64,000 bases of DNA from Thelephora terrestris (Eukaryota; Basidiomycota; Agaricomycetes; Thelephorales; Thelephoraceae). The notes under the pieces are model-generated. The model did not search any database and was not told the origin of the DNA. It worked only from the letters and a program-made list of their open reading frames with translations. A program made the position numbers and the translations under genes. The stretch is taken from the NCBI GenBank assembly GCA_015956445.1, contig WIUZ02000002.1, forward strand, positions 2,852,001-2,916,000, given 5' to 3'. Within the stretch, counting starts at the first letter, position 1, and each line of letters begins with the position of its first letter. Below are positions 58,616 through 64,000 of the stretch, one piece after another.

Positions 58616-61600
58616 CTAAACTTCAACTTCGACGGCCTTTGGGCTCAGGGTGCTCGGCGGAGGAACAAATTGCTATTGAAAATGGGGGTAAAAATTCCGG
58701 TCAACACGTGAACGACCTTCGAGAAAGCGGAAATTAAGGATCAGGAATGTGAAACGTCATGCTCACCCTGGCTTTGATGCCACCAGCAGACGGCAGCCTG
58801 GTGGACTTCTGGAGGTAAGTATCAACTTCAGCAGCCGCACCACGACCCTCGCTAAAATTCAGACATCAATCAGTGCTGTCGAGCCCTAGGGGTAGGACGA
58901 ATTCCTCACTTAATACCCCACACGATCAAGCTTTGACCCCTCCTGCAATCACCAGCAGCGAAGACGCCCTCAACGTTCGTCGAGTATTTCTACCCGAGGA
59001 TATTTTGAGTCAGTGGCTATGTCCACAGCCTCACAGCTAATGGAACTCACCTTGAATGGTGTTTGAATGTTCGACCTTCCGTCCTGTTTAAGGCCTAACG
59101 ATTTGATCACGTCGTTCTCCGGTCCCAAGAATCCGAGGGCGAGGAACACGAGTTGGGCGGGGAAGAACTTGGCAGATCCGGGGACCTCTTCCATCTTCCA
59201 CCTTCCACCGCTGTCCTTGGTCCATTCGACGCGGACTAGGTCACCGAATGAGCACCCATAACAATCATTTCAATGGACTGTGGGAATCGCACCTGTGTTC
59301 AGACCTTTCAATTTGCCCTCATCATCCAACACGAACTCCTTGGTCGAGATACAGTACTCCCTAGGATCAGAGCCGAAGTGAGCAGCGACCTCAGTGTGGC
59401 CATAATCGGTCCTAAAGATCCTCGGCCACTGGGGCCACGGGTTATCCGGAGCACGGCTGGCGGGCGGCTTGGGCAAGAGTTCAAAGTTCACGACAGACTT
59501 GGCCCCGTGTCGCATAGACGTCCCAATGCAGTCGTTTCCGGTGTCTCCACCCCCAATGACGATGACATCCTTGCCTTTCGCATTCATGTAGTTTCCGTCT
59601 TGGAGCTCGGAATCCAACAAGGACTTGGTGTTGCTCTGCAAGAACTCCATAGCAAAGTGGATACCGTCGGTGTCACGGTTTGGCAACCTCAGGTCTCGTG
59701 GCCAGGTCGCGCCGGTGCAAATGATCACAGCATCGTTTTGGGCCCTCAGGTCATCGACAGAAACGTCAACGCCGACGTTGGAGTTTGGCACGAAGGTCTG
59801 TCAACATCAAGAAATTATCCTCAACGATCCTCATGACTTCGGAAAAACAAATAACGCACAACTCCCTCAGCCGCCATCAAGTCAATGCGACGCTGGACGA
59901 CACTCTTGTCGAGCTTCATGCTGATATCACAAGCACACCGTCAATATGCGTGTCATCGAAATCGAATGGACCGACGCACTTTGGAATACCATACATCAAC
60001 AGACCTCCCATTCGATCATTGCGATCGTAGACAGTCACCCAATGACCAGCGTTGTTGAGTTGATCGGCGGCAGCCAATCCAGCTGGGCCAGACCCAACAA
60101 TCGCAATCCTCTTTTCCGTGCGAACCTTTGGTGGGTTTGGAACGACCCAGCCCATCTCGAAGCCCTGTTTCAAATCAACATGTGATCAGAGATCCACTCA
60201 GGTAGGAAATCAGGGGAAACGATCGCACTTTATCGATGATTGCACACTCGATGCTCTTGATTCCAACGGGTTGTTCATTGATACCCAACACGCAAGCTCC
60301 TTCACATGGTGCGGGACAGACGCGACCCGTAAACTCCGGGAAGTTGTTGGTAAGGAGCAACCTGTTGAGGGCGTCTCTCCATTGATCCTTGAACACAAGG
60401 TCGTTCCACTTGGGTATGATGTTCGAGATGGGGCATCCAGTTTCCGATTGGCAGAAAGGAACACCACAATCCATGCAGCGGGAGGACTGGTACTTGAGCT
60501 CGTCCTCGTTCAAGCGGTGAGAAATTTCCTTCCAGTCCTTAACACGCTTCCTTGGTGGGCGGTAGGTCTCGTTGAGGCGCTTGTATTGCATGAAACCACG
60601 AGTCTTGTCAAGTTTCTGCGCACGCTGCTTCGTCGAGTTGTCATCTACCATCGAATCTTCAAGGTCCAAGAGAGCAGGTTCCACCCGAGAGTGCCTGGTG
60701 ACAGGAGGATTGGGAGTGAGATGACCTGGAGTACCGGCCTTCAAGACACCCTCGATTCCTGTAGCCAAGTTCGCTTGACTTGCAGTCCTCGGGGGAATCA
60801 AATCAATGACGCTCTGACGCAGCTTCTCCTCCTTGGCACGTGTAGCCTGCTCCTCCAAAATGCGCTTGTAGTCGTTCGGCATGACCCTAACGAACAGGGG
60901 CAGAAGGTGATGGAAGTCGTGAAGGATTCGGTTGGCGACCTCGGACCCAGTGAAGTGACGATGATCTTCAATCATTCCTCGGAGCTCAGCAATCTCTCGT
61001 GGGTCAATGACTTTCCCCAACTCTACCATCTCCAGATTGACCCTCGAAGCAAAGGCGTGCGCGGTATCAAGGACGTAGGCGATACCGCCGCTCATACCGG
61101 CAGCGAAGTTCCGGCCAGTGGTTCCAAGAACGACCACTCGACCCCCGGTCATGTACTCGCAGCCGTGGTCACCGCAACCCTCGACGACGGCCTTGGCACC
61201 GGAGTTTCGAACAGCGAACCGCTCAGCAGCGATACCCCGGAAGAAAGCTTCGCCACGGGTGGCGCCGTAGAGACAGACGTTTCCGACGATGATATTCTCT
61301 TCGGCCTTGAATGTTGACTGCTTTGGAGGATAGACGATGAGGCGTCCACCAGATAGACCTTTTCCGACGTAATCATTTGCGTCTCCTTCAAGTTCGATCG
61401 TGATGCCTGGAGCCAAGAAAGCACCACAAGACTGCCCAGCGGATCCCTTCATGGAGATATGGATGGTATCACGGGGAAGCCCCTCTTCGCCGTACAGCTT
61501 GGAAACTTTATAAGAGAGCGAGGTTCCGAGAGCACGATCGGTGTTTGTGACAGCGCAATCGACGTGGACCGGCAATCCTTGTGTGAGAGCAGGCTCGGCT

Positions 61601-64000
61601 TCGTCAATGAACTTGTTGTCGAGGCGAATGTACAGCTTGTGGTCCTGAGAACGGACACGGTAGGTCGCGGCTCCAGGACGCATTTGCCAGGCAGGCTTGA
61701 GAACAGCTGAGAGGTCGAGGTGGGCAGTCTTGATGGTTCGGAGTTTCTCGTCGACCTTGAGCATATCAGCCCGACCAACCATTTCGTTGATGGTACGGAA
61801 TCCGAGTTTGGCCATGATCTTTCGCAAATCCTCGGCAATGTAGTAGAAGAAATTGATGACTTGTTCCGGTTGACCGGTGAACTTGGCACGAAGTTGGGGA
61901 TCCTGTGTGGCAATACCAACGGGGCAGGTATTAACTAGATTTTTTTCATTAGGGCTCGGCAACGTTGGATTAGCACAATACTCACGGTGGCACTTCCTCA
62001 TCATGATACAACCCATCGCGATAAGAGGAGCAGTAGCAAAACCCCACTCTTCGGCCCCAAGCAGACACGCAATAGCGACATCACGTCCGGTCCTCAATTG
62101 ACCATCTGTCTGAACGGTCACACGACCACGCAAGTCATTGAGAACCAGCGTCTGATGAGTCTCAGCGAGCCCCAGTTCCCAAGGAAGGCCAGCGTATTTG
62201 ATAGAAGTCCATCGGGATGCACCGGTACCACCGTCGTGACCAGAGATGAGGATATGATCGGCCTTCGCCTTGGCGACACCGCTAGCAACGATGCCAACGC
62301 CGACTTCAGAGACGAGCTTGACGGAGACCCGAGAACGAGGGTTGGAGCATTTCAAATCGTAGATGAGTTGCTTGAGATCCTCGATCGAGTAGATATCGTG
62401 ATGAGGTGGAGGAGAGATCAAGCCGACGCCAGCGGTGGAGTGACGAGTACGGGCGATGGAAGTGGAAACCTTGTGACCTGGCAACTCTCCACCCTCACCG
62501 GGCTTAGCACCTTGAGCCATCTTGATCTGGAGTTCGTCGGCGTCGGCGAGGTAGTTCGAAGTGACACCGAATCGACCGGAAGCGACCTGCTTGATAGCTG
62601 AACGCATGGTATCGCCGTTGTTGAGGATGTTCGAACGTTCTGCATCTTCGCCACCCTCGCCGGTGTTGGACTTACCACCCAGCCTGTTCATGGCGACGGC
62701 AAGGGTCGAATGCGACTCCATGGAGATGGAGCCATAAGACATGGCACCAGTAACAAATCGACGGACGATCTCGTTCCAAGGCTCGACCTGGTCAAGGGGA
62801 ATCGAAGTGGCATTCTCGTATCGGAACTCAAGGAGACCACGGAGATGGACGGCACGAGCCTGATCGTTGGCGTTCTTCGTGTAGGCGTCGAAGGCAGTTT
62901 GGTTCTTCTCCCGAACAGCATCCTGGAGATTGGCGATACCAGCGGGGTCATTGATGTGAGCCTCTCCACCGTCGCGCCAATGGTATTCTCCGGACTCGGG
63001 CATACCCGGTGGGATGATTGTTTCGCGTGAGGGCCAACCGCGTTCGTGCAGTTCGAAAGAGTCCATGGCAAGGAGGTCAAAGGTCGTTCCCTGAACCCGA
63101 CTGGCAGTTCCGCTGAAACACTTGTCGACGACTTCTGAATGGAGCCCGAAAGCTTCGAAAATTTGAGCACCCTTGTACGACTGGAGAGTAGAAATGCCCA
63201 TTTTCGACATGACCTTGAGAATTCCATTGTCGATGGAGCGGCGGTAGTTGTCCATGAGATCCTTGAGGGTCTTGTCATTCTTGGTCCTATGAGGGGAATG
63301 TCAGAAAGTTGTTGGAGAGAGGCAGAGGTGAGCTCACAATCCCTCGCGAGCGACCTTATGAATGGTCTCCATCATCAACCAGGGGCACACAGCATCGGCA
63401 CCGTACCCAAGAAGAACACAGAAGTGGTGAACTTCACGTGCCTCACCAGTATCGATCATCAAAGCGACCTTGGCACGCTTCTTGTGTTGCACAAGATGAT
63501 GGTGAACACCGCCGCAGGCGACAAGGGCCGAAAGGGGGATCCTGTCTGCATTAACCCCCCGATCCGACAAGATTATGACTTTAATACCGTCCTCGATCGC
63601 CTGTAAAGCCTCGCTGCAGGTACGTTCGAGGGCCAATCTGTAACCAGGAAGACCTTCTGACTTGGGGAAGGTGATGTCGATCACCCTTGACGGCCACGTT
63701 CGGTAGGCGACCTCGAGATTCTTCATAGCCTCCGTTTCTTCGAGAGTGAGAACGGGAGATGGAAGGAGGATACGGTGACACTGGTCTGCCTTCATTTCGA
63801 GAAGATTACCCTCAGGGCCGACGTAAGCCTCGAGAGACATGACAACGCTTTCACGAATGGGATCGATAGGAGGGTTTGTGACTTGAGCGAAAAGCTGGCG
63901 GAAGTAGTCGTAGATCATCCTCGCCTGATTGGACATGCATGCGAGAGGGGTATCGTTGCCCATCGACCCGAGAGCTTCTTTTCCATCACTGACCATCGGG
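58616..64000 (-). CDS. GLT1: glutamate synthase [NAD(P)H], GLT1 (partial, N-terminus beyond the window)
   Basis: Ten exons on the minus strand, ending with TAG at 58616: from the edge to 63338, 63286-61986, 61934-60229, 60164-59980, 59920-59860, 59797-59293, 59235-59051, 58989-58910, 58851-58767 and 58672-58616. That is about 1609 codons of an enzyme usually near 2150 residues; the glutaminase domain lies off the right edge. The enzyme makes two glutamates from glutamine and 2-oxoglutarate, using FMN, FAD and Fe-S centres. Visible are the FMN-domain block [33 protein letters not shown], and the 3Fe-4S cysteines in [15 protein letters not shown], formed by splicing across 61935-61985. In the small-subunit-like part are [29 protein letters not shown], the FAD site [14 protein letters not shown] and the nucleotide site [15 protein letters not shown]. 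The 51-nt intron is in frame and stop-free, so unspliced message would insert 17 residues in the Fe-S motif. Confidence 0.95.

Noticed and set aside
60118-61317. 399-codon open frame on the plus strand
   Set aside because: It is exactly antisense to the well-supported GLT1 exons and shows no motif of its own; a shadow of codon bias.

Overview
The window is a stretch of fungal nuclear genome. Nearly every gene is split by short GT-AG introns (mostly 45-75 bp). Gene content points to a basidiomycete of the class Agaricomycetes: a Plavaka-type transposon, a basidiomycete-type NLR, a DUF6535 gene and an Agaricomycete seven-TM protein. The style fits the Rhizoctonia/Ceratobasidium group, but that genus-level placement is my inference. 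Exon structures below were worked out by hand from reading frame, splice signals and family motifs. For most genes the spliced exons sum to an exact multiple of three.

Layout. 0.2-1.5 kb: PUS4 tRNA pseudouridine synthase (-). 3.5-4.8 kb: seven-TM protein (+). 4.8-8.5 kb: gene-poor. 8.5-14.7 kb: an apparently intact Plavaka DNA transposon with a 9-exon transposase (-) and a divergently transcribed companion gene (+), flanked by GGCTTT-rich tracts and a perfect 23-bp palindrome. 14.8-15.6 kb: isoprenylcysteine methyltransferase-like gene (+). 16.2-17.9 kb: decayed ENA-type P-type ATPase (+). 19.0-20.3 kb: UDP-galactose-type nucleotide-sugar transporter (+). 21.8-22.8 kb: Pho80-like cyclin (-).

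24.5-25.9 kb: tail-to-tail pair of mitochondrial genes, SDH assembly factor SDHAF1 (+) and mitoribosomal protein uL29m (-). 26.2-27.4 kb: F-box protein (-), divergent from EAF1/VID21 of NuA4 (+, 27.6-31.8 kb), which carries a 15-bp coding minisatellite. 32.5-34.3 kb: decayed DUF6535 gene. 35.2-35.6 kb: decayed LIN1/CD2BP2 fragment. 36.0-39.0 kb: NLR (MLKL-like helical domain, NB-ARC, TPR) (-). 39.9-43.8 kb: Rad9/Crb2/53BP1-type checkpoint mediator (-). 44.3-46.1 kb: single-pass membrane protein (+). 46.1-53.6 kb: repeat-bearing, gene-poor tract holding two paralogues of a protein family I do not recognise. 53.7-56.4 kb: membrane-anchored GH5 exo-beta-1,3-glucanase (-), divergent from ECO1 cohesin acetyltransferase (+, 56.9-58.1 kb). 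58.6 kb to the right edge: C-terminal three quarters of NAD(P)H glutamate synthase GLT1 (-), running off the window.

Most genes are independent housekeeping loci rather than a pathway cluster. The notable signals are the intact Plavaka element, three microexons (5, 11 and 12 nt) that restore family-conserved protein sequence, the paralogue pair with diverging 3' ends, and a run of decayed genes next to the NLR.
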